Below, one piece after another: positions 17,312-24,355 of a DNA stretch of 55,626 nucleotides (the stretch's first letter is position 1; every line of letters starts with the position of its first letter). Both the position numbers and the translations under genes were made by a program. The notes beneath the pieces are model-generated. The model ran no database searches and was not told the DNA's origin. It saw only the letters and a program-made list of their open reading frames with translations. This stretch comes from Flavobacteriales bacterium (GTDB lineage Bacteria; Bacteroidota; Bacteroidia; Flavobacteriales_D; Crocinitomicaceae), in the NCBI GenBank assembly GCA_022361195.1, contig JAKSBJ010000122.1, positions 1 to 55,626 of the forward strand, written 5' to 3'.

Positions 17312-17707
17312 TTACCAGATTACTTCCTCGGTATATTTCTGGTTTTTATAATCATTAAAGTCTCTGACCTTGGTACATTGAAATGATTGGATATTTAATT
17401 CCCAAACTGCAGAAAATTCACTCCAAGGATCGGTTAATATTTCAAGTATTTCCGAATTCTTAAATCGTAATGAATGAATCCATTTAAGTCCTTCCTGCTC
17501 CACCTTATTATATTGACTAACCGTCCAGATTAACAAGTATTCTCCTCCAACTACCGCCCAATTACCATCTTTATCTATTATACCACAAGATGCATCTCCA
17601 AGAAAATCTTCCTTCATCAGAATTTTCTGATTGGATTTATTCCTCAATAAAACCACCTCAGAATTCCGCTCTAATCGAAGTTGATTTGTTTCATACAATA
17701 CATCCAT
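17312..17707 (-). CDS. hypothetical protein, 131 residues
   Basis: A 131-residue cytoplasmic protein without signal peptide or TM segment. It has beta-rich composition with several Trp residues (GNWAVVGGEYLLIWTV, GLKWIHSLRF, DPWSEFSAVWELNI). The pattern recalls small bacterial immunity-like or WD-like beta proteins, but I do not recognise a family. It stands alone between the YHYH gene and the LytTR regulator, all on the same strand. Confidence 0.45.
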   Translation of the reverse strand: MDVLYETNQLRLERNSEVVLLRNKSNQKILMKEDFLGDASCGIIDKDGNWAVVGGEYLLIWTVSQYNKVEQEGLKWIHSLRFKNSEILEILTDPWSEFSAVWELNIQSFQCTKVRDFNDYKNQKYTEEVIW

Positions 17708-17812
17708 TGGCTAAGAAATTTTGCTTCTTTGAATATACTTTCAAGATACAGATTTGATGCGTTGCCAGATTAAAACCTATACAATTGTTCCATTTTTATG
17801 TACAATCGGGAT

Positions 17813-18514
17813 TTAATTAACACTTTTCCGATTCATTCGGGATTTAAAATCCTTTTTATGACTTTCGGATATAGGAATTTGTTGTTCATCTATTTTCACA
17901 TGATTCGTTTCTACCGACTGTAGATGATCCAGATTGATGATAAAGGAACGATGGATTTTACAAAAGTTAGTTGGTAAACTTTCCTGCAAGGACTTTAAAC
18001 TCATGAGCGCCATGATTTTTGAACCATCCTGCATTCTAAAAATCACATAGTTTTTTAAGTTTTCAATATAAAGTAGCTCATTCAACATTACTTTGTACTG
18101 GCGATGATCTGCTCGAACGTAAAGAAAAGGACTATCTCCTTTTTGATTACGAATCAGCTTAAAATAATCAATGGCTTTTTGTACGGCTTCCATGAACTCA
18201 CCATAATCAAATGGTTTAAGGAGGTAATCTAAAGCCTGCACTTTATAACTTTCCAGAGCATAATCTTCATAAGCTGTTGTGAAGATTATTTTTGTTTTTC
18301 CCTTGATGATTTTGGACAATTCCATTCCATTAAGATCAGGCATATTAATGTCCAGAAAAACCAAATCAACTGCATTGGTTTGAATAAAATCTAAGGCTTG
18401 AATGGGATTGGAAAAAGCTTGTAGCAATTCTAAATCAGGAGTTTTTTCAACATACTCTTTTACCAATTGCATCGCAAATGGCTCATCCTCAACTATAACA
18501 CTCTTAATTGACAT
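17813..18514 (-). CDS. LytTR-family response regulator
   Basis: A 233-residue regulator with an N-terminal receiver domain (acidic pocket VEDEP at 8-12, phospho-acceptor D55 in VFLDINMPD, T83 region in IIFTTAYEDY) and a C-terminal LytTR DNA-binding domain from about 130 (LNELLYIENLKNYVIF, FCKIHRSFIINLDHL). It overlaps the kinase gene by 11 bp, so the two are translationally coupled. The output genes are not evident; LytTR direct repeats were not identified. Confidence 0.93.
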   Translation of the reverse strand: MSIKSVIVEDEPFAMQLVKEYVEKTPDLELLQAFSNPIQALDFIQTNAVDLVFLDINMPDLNGMELSKIIKGKTKIIFTTAYEDYALESYKVQALDYLLKPFDYGEFMEAVQKAIDYFKLIRNQKGDSPFLYVRADHRQYKVMLNELLYIENLKNYVIFRMQDGSKIMALMSLKSLQESLPTNFCKIHRSFIINLDHLQSVETNHVKIDEQQIPISESHKKDFKSRMNRKSVN

Positions 18515-19583
18515 AATTAATGACCAGTTTTACCTTATATTCTTTTCCCTGCGCTCCATATTCCAAACTAAATCCATCTTCGGGATATAGTAATTCCAAC
18601 CGCCTTTTAACATTAACCATTCCTACACCTCCAACTTCCTTTTCGGTTTTAAATACCGGAATGGTATTGGATGATTCAAATACCAGTTTTTGCTCATCCT
18701 GCATAAAACGAAACCGAATTTCACATTTCTCCTGAGTAGTGATTCCATGCTTAAAGGCATTTTCCACAAAAGTTAGAAAAACCAGTGGCGGAACCAATAC
18801 CAGGTCATTTTTAATCTCTTTTTCAAAAACTACTTCAACATTTTCTGGCACCCGCATTCGAGCCAAGTCAATATAATGCTCTAAAAAAGTTAGCTCATTT
18901 TTAAGAGGAAGCTCTGCACTTTTTTCGGTATCGTATACCAGATAACGCATGAGTTTGGAAAGTTTATGCGTTACTTCTCTTGCCTTTTTACCATCTGTTT
19001 CGGTTAATGAATAAATGGTATTTAGAGAATTAAAAAAGAAGTGCGGACTAATTTGATTCTTCAAAAAATTGAGTTCTGTTTTTAATTGTTCCTGACTTAA
19101 TTGTTGTCGAATTCTATCCTGTTGAACCCAGTTTTTGAAAATTCTCACCAATGTGGTAATTAGAATAATCCAACTTACAGCAATGATTGGAAAGTTAGGG
19201 GTTCGATCAAATCTCATTACTCCAGGAGGTGGAGGGCCTTTAAGAAAACCTGGGGGAGCTCCTTTTTGAGGGCCGGTATTAAAAAAATGATGAACAAAAT
19301 AAAGTACTACTGCTGACCCCAATAAGAAGAGGAAATAGAGCAAAAACTTCTTTTTTAGAAGCCATTTTGGAATAAAAACAAAGTAGTTAAGATAGGATAC
19401 CAATAAGAGTACAGCTGTAAAAATAAGGATGGTTACTTTTACCTTATCCGGAGCTCTTTCATTCCAAAGTGGTTGACAAAAGGGAGATGTAAGTAATACC
19501 ACCCAACTCAATAAATGGGCCAATACCAGAAAAACTTTGGGCCAAAGTTGGTTCTCTACTCCTATTTGGGTGGTTTTATCCAT
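18504..19583 (-). CDS. LytS-type sensor histidine kinase
   Basis: A 359-residue membrane kinase of the His_kinase/LytS group. Four TM helices lie at about 17-35, 48-71, 80-100 and 131-149. A Pro/Gly-rich extracytoplasmic loop (about 103-124, KGAPPGFLKGPPPPG) lies before the fourth. The phospho-acceptor is H181 in QISPHFFFNSLNTIYSL, and the ATP-binding domain has FVENAFKHG and GGVGMVNVKRRLELLYP. The small sensory part suggests an envelope or membrane-embedded signal. It is transcribed first in the two-gene unit from a good promoter just upstream. Confidence 0.93.
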   Translation of the reverse strand: MDKTTQIGVENQLWPKVFLVLAHLLSWVVLLTSPFCQPLWNERAPDKVKVTILIFTAVLLLVSYLNYFVFIPKWLLKKKFLLYFLFLLGSAVVLYFVHHFFNTGPQKGAPPGFLKGPPPPGVMRFDRTPNFPIIAVSWIILITTLVRIFKNWVQQDRIRQQLSQEQLKTELNFLKNQISPHFFFNSLNTIYSLTETDGKKAREVTHKLSKLMRYLVYDTEKSAELPLKNELTFLEHYIDLARMRVPENVEVVFEKEIKNDLVLVPPLVFLTFVENAFKHGITTQEKCEIRFRFMQDEQKLVFESSNTIPVFKTEKEVGGVGMVNVKRRLELLYPEDGFSLEYGAQGKEYKVKLVINYVN

Positions 19584-19588
19584 TAAAG

Positions 19589-19620
19589 CAAAGATTCTAA
19601 AAAGAAGGATTTAAAATCAA
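19589..19620 (-). promoter_or_regulatory. promoter of the LytS/LytTR unit
   Basis: On the minus strand TTG (19618-19620) is followed after 21 bases by AATCTTTG (19589-19596), one mismatch from TAnnTTTG. The kinase ATG follows five bases later (19583). Transcription would start at the start codon or within a few bases of it. Confidence 0.5.
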
Positions 19621-19664
19621 CTTTTATGTACAAACCGAAGAAAAAAATGGATTTAGTGGCGTTT

Positions 19665-19949
19665 TTAGCACTGATTAAAATCTGCTAATGCTTTGTCATT
19701 CACAGCTACAATAGAATCTAAACGAACCAGCATTTCCATTCCAGAGTGAACAAATTGGATGAATTCTCCATCCCTTCCACCAATAATATCCAGAATTCTG
19801 ATTCCTTCTAAGGTACGTTGAGATCCTTTGTCAGTAAAGACGATGGTTACTTGTTCCCTTAAGGTTGAATAATGCTCTAAATGATCATGAAAAGCACAAC
19901 TAATTGGTTTATAATCAATATCCTTTTCAATTTTCACAACTCTCATCAC
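19665..19949 (-). CDS. Rof-like protein (Rho-binding antiterminator family)
   Basis: A 94-residue Sm-like beta-barrel candidate. The segment DYKPISCAFHDHLE matches the family's opening (Y.PI.C...D.LE), and the second half (RILDIIGGRDGEFIQF, then MLVRLDSIVAVN) matches the Rof pattern ending in RLDKI. E. coli Rof binds Rho and inhibits termination. Whether this homologue does the same is inferred. It stands alone, 82 bp before the LytS start on the same strand. Confidence 0.6.
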   Translation of the reverse strand: MMRVVKIEKDIDYKPISCAFHDHLEHYSTLREQVTIVFTDKGSQRTLEGIRILDIIGGRDGEFIQFVHSGMEMLVRLDSIVAVNDKALADFNQC

Positions 19950-20155
19950 AGAATTTTTTTTAAAAGTAGGAAAATTTGATTGAACAGAATTGAGGGAGTT
20001 CCTTTTCTCGACGAACTAATAGAATATATCGTTTGATTTTAATCAAAGCCTTCATTTTTGGCAAAAAACAAACTGAAAAACAGCATTTTATTTCCTTTCT
20101 ACGGATGAGATTAAAGCCGATATTTTTGGCAAAGCAAAATAATTTCCGCAATTAA
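19950..20155. other. non-coding gap, nothing recognised
   Basis: About 200 bp upstream of the Rof-like gene and before the tRNA-unit promoter. A 63-codon open frame on the minus strand here has no start context and a biased Lys/Phe composition; I do not consider it a gene. Confidence 0.4.
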
Positions 20156-20188
20156 TTGGTCATATTCCAATTGGTTATTTTAAATTTG
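20156..20188 (+). promoter_or_regulatory. candidate promoter of the tRNA unit (TTG-N22-TAAATTTG)
   Basis: TTG (20156-20158) and TAAATTTG (20181-20188) are separated by 22 bases and are followed by a GC pair. A transcript from here would run through the truncated tRNA copy (20226 onward) and the intact tRNA-Arg, ending at the terminator at 20437. Confidence 0.5.
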
Positions 20189-20225
20189 CAGCCGGAAATG
20201 AGTTAACAACTTATTTCATGGTACT

Positions 20226-20266
20226 GGCCTCGTAGTTCATCCCGATAGTTATCGGGAGAATAGAAT
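20226..20266 (+). pseudogene. truncated tRNA-Arg copy interrupted by a palindrome
   Basis: Bases 20222-20239 are identical to 20321-20338, which covers the 5' flank, acceptor strand and start of the D-arm of the intact tRNA. The match resumes with GAATAGAAT (20258-20266, the same as 20342-20350). Between them, three bases of the D-loop (ACT) are replaced by the 18-bp palindrome at 20240-20257. After 20266 all similarity is lost: there is no anticodon arm, T-arm or 3' acceptor strand. It therefore cannot make a tRNA. Confidence 0.75.
20240..20257. repeat. palindrome TCCCGATA-GT-TATCGGGA in a tRNA D-loop
   Basis: A perfect inverted repeat with 8-bp arms and a 2-base centre. Its core CCGATAGTTATCGG recurs exactly at 23678-23691 and, with an AT centre, at 14816-14829. 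Here it sits precisely at the D-loop position of the truncated tRNA copy. Confidence 0.7.
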
Positions 20267-20324
20267 GCCAGACAGGAAAAAAAGATGTTGTCAAATAGCT
20301 ATTTGGCATTTTGATAAAAATACT

Positions 20325-20398
20325 GGCCTCGTAGTTCAACTGAATAGAATACCTGATTACGGCTCAGGCGGTTGCAGGTTTGAATCCTGCCGAGGTCA
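20325..20398 (+). tRNA. tRNA-Arg(ACG)
   Basis: A full cloverleaf of 74 bases. The acceptor stem GGCCTCG pairs with CGAGGTC (one G-U), followed by discriminator A. The D-stem is GTTC/GAAT, the anticodon stem CCTGA/TCAGG with loop TTACGGC (anticodon ACG at 20359-20361), and the T-stem GCAGG/CCTGC with loop TTTGAAT. ACG is read as ICG and decodes CGU, CGC and CGA. CCA is not encoded. Two normally invariant bases are changed: position 19 is A (not G) and position 56 is T (not C), which would keep a 19-56 pair as A-U. A Rho-independent terminator follows immediately. Confidence 0.92.
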
Positions 20399-20405
20399 CG
20401 AAGAG

Positions 20406-20437
20406 AAAAAGCTTACAGCACTGCTGTAGGCTTTTTT
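20406..20437 (+). terminator. intrinsic terminator of the tRNA unit
   Basis: AAAAGCTTACAGCA pairs with TGCTGTAGGCTTTT through a 14-bp stem (one G-U) around a very short loop, ending in a run of six T. It begins eight bases after the tRNA discriminator base. Confidence 0.85.
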
Positions 20438-20639
20438 CGTTTCAAGACTGAATCGAATTTATTCGAATGAAGGATTGGAATGGAAAAAGCCGTAACGAAT
20501 GAGATGAAAATAAACGGACTGTTTGAAAAGCACAGCGACCAAAGGCTTTTATCCACTGCAGGCTGTCCGATATAGGATCATGAAATAATCCTATTTAACT
20601 TTTACGACTCTGTAAACAAAGCAAAACGGAAACACTTCT

Positions 20640-22232
20640 TCAACTTTCTCCATCATTCTGATGCCCTAGGATTTTATACTTGTGTGCAACAGCCACAGCT
20701 TGAGACCTACCCTTTACCATAAGTTTAGAATAAATTCTTCGCAAATGTGTTTTTGCGGTAGATTTAGAAATATAAAGATAGTCTGCTATCTCTTGATCCG
20801 TCTTACCAAGAGCAAGACATACAAGGACTTCCATTTCCCGCTTACTTAGGTTCAACAATTCCAATGGAAGTTCGAGGGATTTATTGACCGTAAAAACCTT
20901 ATCCAGCACCTCTGTTTTGTCTTGAAGTTCAACTTTCAAATCTTCCTTAATTCGCTCTAAATTTTTATTCTTCTCACTTACCAGATTGTTTTGTATTGCT
21001 AATAATTCATTGACCTTTTTGTTCTGCCGGTACTTTGCAATAATGAGAATGAACAAAGCAATTAAAGTTGCTGATATTGACAGGTATAATTTTTTTAAGA
21101 CACTATCTCTGTCTTGCTGTAATTTTTGTTTTTGCAGTTCAAAGTTCTTCTCCTGAATCTTTTTCTCTTTCTGAGTCAATTCATATTTAGATTCCATCTC
21201 GGCCACAGCATAAATATTCATCTCATTAATTAAACTGTCCTGATAATGGTTATATAGTCTTTCCTGTTCTAATGCCTGTACCATATCTCCCTTGAGTTCA
21301 AATATTCTCGATTGAACTTCTGATGCGTTAGCTAATCCTATTAATGAATGTGACTTCTCTGCCCGTTCATAACTCCTCATGTTGTAATAATTAGCTGAAT
21401 CCAAATTCTCAAGAGCCAGATGAAGATTGGCTAAGTTGCCATTTAATGAAATAACAAGTGCCTCTTCCTCTATGTAATCTTCCAAATTAATAGCTCTTGT
21501 CAAATAAACACGAGCATTTGAATACTCATTCAGGGAGAGATACGAATTACCGATATTAGCTAATGAGCGAGCTGTTTTTGTTCGATTATCTCTTTTTGAA
21601 TAAATTTCAAGTGCTTTTTTGTTGTAGGCGATGGATTGCTCGAACTTCTCTAGATTGTGAAGCGTGATTCCCACATTTACGCAAGCAGCTGCAATCCCTA
21701 AAGTGTCCTTTAGATTTTCTTTGATATTAAGTGACTGCTCATAATAATCTAAGGCTTTGAAATAGTTATGTTGCATGTCATAAACTGAGCCTATATTATT
21801 CAAGTAAAAAGCCTGTCCAATCAAATTATCATCAGCTTCCATCAATTTCAATGCTTCTAAAAAATTAAATATCGCGCTTTCATAATCGCCTTTTTGAGCA
21901 TATGTTTTCCCGAGGTTATTGTAAGTCAGAGACAGATCCTTTAGATCCTCCCAACCATCTTTAAAATCCAAACAATAAGTAAGTTGTTGAATGGCCAGAT
22001 CGAAGTTTCCTGCAAATCGGTTAAGTTCTCCCGATTGATCGAGAAAGTAAGTGATATGAAAAGTATCCTTTTCTGCCAGGGATAATTCTAACCCCTGATT
22101 ACTAATCATTAATGCTGCAGGCTTATCCGTAAAAAAAAGAGTATCTACAGCATTTTTACAATCTAACATTTCCTGATTTTGAGCAAACAAGCATGTTGGA
22201 AAAAGGACAACAAAAATAATCTTCTTAAACAT
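20640..22232 (-). CDS. transmembrane TPR regulator with LuxR-type HTH
   Basis: A 530-residue one-component regulator. The start at 22232 is used because it opens on a signal-like sequence (MFKKIIFVVLFPTCLFAQ); an earlier start would place nine residues ahead of it. About six TPR units follow (roughly 85-330, e.g. AQKGDYESAIFNFLEALKL, NYFKALDYYEQSLNI), then a Gln/Lys-rich coiled coil, one TM helix (about 388-404, LYLSISATLIALFILIIA), a second coiled coil and a C-terminal LuxR HTH (about 455-520, LSKREMEVLVCLALG and ISKSTAKTHLRRIYSKL). The TPRs would be periplasmic and the HTH cytoplasmic. The gene is divergent from an exported propeller gene 124 bp away, its most likely target. Confidence 0.85.
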   Translation of the reverse strand: MFKKIIFVVLFPTCLFAQNQEMLDCKNAVDTLFFTDKPAALMISNQGLELSLAEKDTFHITYFLDQSGELNRFAGNFDLAIQQLTYCLDFKDGWEDLKDLSLTYNNLGKTYAQKGDYESAIFNFLEALKLMEADDNLIGQAFYLNNIGSVYDMQHNYFKALDYYEQSLNIKENLKDTLGIAAACVNVGITLHNLEKFEQSIAYNKKALEIYSKRDNRTKTARSLANIGNSYLSLNEYSNARVYLTRAINLEDYIEEEALVISLNGNLANLHLALENLDSANYYNMRSYERAEKSHSLIGLANASEVQSRIFELKGDMVQALEQERLYNHYQDSLINEMNIYAVAEMESKYELTQKEKKIQEKNFELQKQKLQQDRDSVLKKLYLSISATLIALFILIIAKYRQNKKVNELLAIQNNLVSEKNKNLERIKEDLKVELQDKTEVLDKVFTVNKSLELPLELLNLSKREMEVLVCLALGKTDQEIADYLYISKSTAKTHLRRIYSKLMVKGRSQAVAVAHKYKILGHQNDGES

Positions 22233-22355
22233 AGTAATGAATCTAACAAATATGCTCATAAAAGTGGAGATTGATCAAAAATCATCCTTTTGAACGACGC
22301 CAAGACGCCAGCAAAACAGGAGATTTAGCGACAGAACAATTTAAAACCATAAAAA

Positions 22356-23639
22356 ATGAAAAATCGATTAACACTTCTAATTTTAATGTTGACTTCTGCT
22401 TTATCCTTTTCTTTTAAAAATGATTTAAGTACGATTTGTGTAAGACCAGATTCAGATGAATTATTTATTGGAGGTGAATTCAAAACCATCTTCGTAATAG
22501 ATAAAAATTCGGGTACTGAATTACGCAGAATTTCATTGGAATCAAAAGCAATAGATATGCAGTTTAGCGAAAATGGCGAACACTTATTAGTTTTTGATGG
22601 TAGCAAAGTCATGTTTCTTCATCCTGAAACCGGTGAAGAAAAAATGTTCGTCAAAGCAGGGTCGGCCTTATTATACGAAGACTCTCCTTATTTTATAGAT
22701 TGTGATTGGATCTTTACAAAATCAGTCACTGTGTATTCAACTGAAGACGGTTCGGTCGTATTAAAACACACTCCAGAATTCGATCCATTAAATGCTGGTT
22801 TCGATGCAGAATTTAAAGAACTTATCATCTTAGGAAGATCACAGGAAATTAAATCGGAGAAGAAATTGATTGTAAAAAGGGTTGAGCAAGAAGATAGCTA
22901 CAACATATATAACAAAGCATATGTAGAACAACAGGACGATAAAAAAGGTTCTGGTTTTGAGGTGGTCGATATAGAAAGTAAATCTTCTAAATTAAAGGTT
23001 GAGATCCCATACATAACTTCAAATTCTTTTGGATTATCCATTTCAAAATTCAAAGAGCACTATTTCTTGTCATGCTGGGACATGCTCCTGAAAGTAGATA
23101 ATGCAGGAATGGTCATGCCAATTTCCTGTTCTGATGCGACTTTTGCCTATGCAACAAATAGTATACAAGAAGGAAAAAAAATAATGGTATCATCCACAAA
23201 GGAAGGTTTTGTTTACGACTGTGAAACAGAGCAAATCATTCCGTTTAATGCAAAATCAGATAATGAGTTCGTTTACTCTAAGGACATCACTTTTGATAAA
23301 AATAAAACCTATATGCTAAATGCTGATTACACAGTAAGTGTGTTCAACGAAAAACTGGTAGTGACTAATCGATTCAAAATAGATAACTCCACGGGGAATG
23401 GATTTGGGGTATATTACTATAATGGTTATTCAAAAAAGGAAGACCGTGATAAAGAAGCAACAATCATAAATAAAGTTGGAAAAGCCTATGAAATTGATCT
23501 TATTGATTTAGAACAGTTCATTGGTTCAGGAGATGTTTTGATTGCAACATTCGAGACAATTGAAAAAGCAGAAGAATATAGCTCAAAATTGGATGCTGAA
23601 GGATTAAGTTACATTACTAAAGTAGCACCTATAGAATAA
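22356..23639 (+). CDS. exported WD40/beta-propeller-like protein
   Basis: A 427-residue protein with a signal peptide (MKNRLTLLILMLTSALSFS). The repeats resemble propeller blades: LSTICVRPDSDELFIGGEF, AIDMQFSENGEHLLVFDGS, KFKEHYFLSCWDMLLKVD. The C-terminal 40 residues have a short SPOR-like segment (GSGDVLIATFETIEKAEEYSSKLDAEG). No T9SS signal is seen, so it would be periplasmic or a surface lipoprotein-like protein without lipobox. It is divergent from the TPR-LuxR regulator, which may control it. The specific function is unknown. Confidence 0.6.
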   Translation: MKNRLTLLILMLTSALSFSFKNDLSTICVRPDSDELFIGGEFKTIFVIDKNSGTELRRISLESKAIDMQFSENGEHLLVFDGSKVMFLHPETGEEKMFVKAGSALLYEDSPYFIDCDWIFTKSVTVYSTEDGSVVLKHTPEFDPLNAGFDAEFKELIILGRSQEIKSEKKLIVKRVEQEDSYNIYNKAYVEQQDDKKGSGFEVVDIESKSSKLKVEIPYITSNSFGLSISKFKEHYFLSCWDMLLKVDNAGMVMPISCSDATFAYATNSIQEGKKIMVSSTKEGFVYDCETEQIIPFNAKSDNEFVYSKDITFDKNKTYMLNADYTVSVFNEKLVVTNRFKIDNSTGNGFGVYYYNGYSKKEDRDKEATIINKVGKAYEIDLIDLEQFIGSGDVLIATFETIEKAEEYSSKLDAEGLSYITKVAPIE

Positions 23640-23673
23640 TGAAATGATCCTTTTGAAGTAAACTTTGTTCTTT

Positions 23674-23697
23674 CGAATCCGATAGTTATCGGATTCG
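23674..23697. repeat. palindrome CGAATCCGATA-GT-TATCGGATTCG
   Basis: A perfect inverted repeat with 11-bp arms and a 2-base centre, in the 194-bp gap downstream of the propeller gene. The 14-bp core CCGATAGTTATCGG is identical to the palindrome inside the truncated tRNA at 20240-20257. Only the core is shared, not the outer arms. The stem is not followed by a T-tract. Confidence 0.65.
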
Positions 23698-23833
23698 GAG
23701 TTCAAAGAATAGTGCCTATACCCCTTTAAGTTTTAAGCTAAGAATGAAGGTGTTTAATCGAGAGAAATCGTAGAGCCTAATCAATTGAAAACACGATTGG
23801 ACAAGCAAAAAATTGTTCTTACATTTAATACAA

Positions 23834-24337
23834 ATGATAGTTTCGGAAACTGAAAGGCTAATTATAAGGCATTGGAATGTCGATGATATTGCTAACTACG
23901 CTACCATTGTTTCCGATCCTGATGTCATGCAATTTATTGGCCATGGAGCACCCCAAACTTATAAAGATGCTGAGAGCTATGTTCAAAAGTGCATGGATAA
24001 CATAGCAGAAAACGGATGGGCAAGGTTTGCAGTTCAATTAAAACACTCCAAGGAATTGATTGGCTTTTGCGGATTTGCTCATTATAATAACGAACTTGAC
24101 TTTGGGTGGAGATATGCCAAAAAGTTCTGGGGCAATGGATACGGAACAGAAGCAGCAAAAGCTGTCCTAGAATTGGGAATTGAAAAATTCAATTTTCCTC
24201 GAATCGTCTGCATTGTCTATCAAGAGAATATAGGATCAATCAAGATTATTGAAAAGATAGGAATGACGTTTGAAAAGAATATACTATTAAACGGTAGAAC
24301 GGCAAAACAATATGTTAAACTGAATCAGGGCGTTTAA
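23834..24337 (+). CDS. GNAT acetyltransferase, RimJ/RimL type
   Basis: A 167-residue acetyltransferase: opening SETERLIIRHWNVDDIANY, the acetyl-CoA loop YAKKFWGNGYGTEAAKAVLELG (about 101-122) and ENIGSIKIIEKIGMTFEK. The start at 23834 is used because the family begins two or three residues before ETERL. A TTG-N20-TACATTTA promoter (23797-23827) ends six bases before this ATG. The acceptor substrate is unknown. It is only about 25% like the other GNAT gene at 8077 by eye, so not a recent duplicate. Confidence 0.85.
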   Translation: MIVSETERLIIRHWNVDDIANYATIVSDPDVMQFIGHGAPQTYKDAESYVQKCMDNIAENGWARFAVQLKHSKELIGFCGFAHYNNELDFGWRYAKKFWGNGYGTEAAKAVLELGIEKFNFPRIVCIVYQENIGSIKIIEKIGMTFEKNILLNGRTAKQYVKLNQGV

Positions 24338-24355
24338 GAAGTAAACCATAATCCA

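Noticed and set aside
19960..20151. 63-codon leftward frame before the Rof-like gene
   Set aside because: No start context, a repetitive Lys/Phe/Cys composition and no family likeness.
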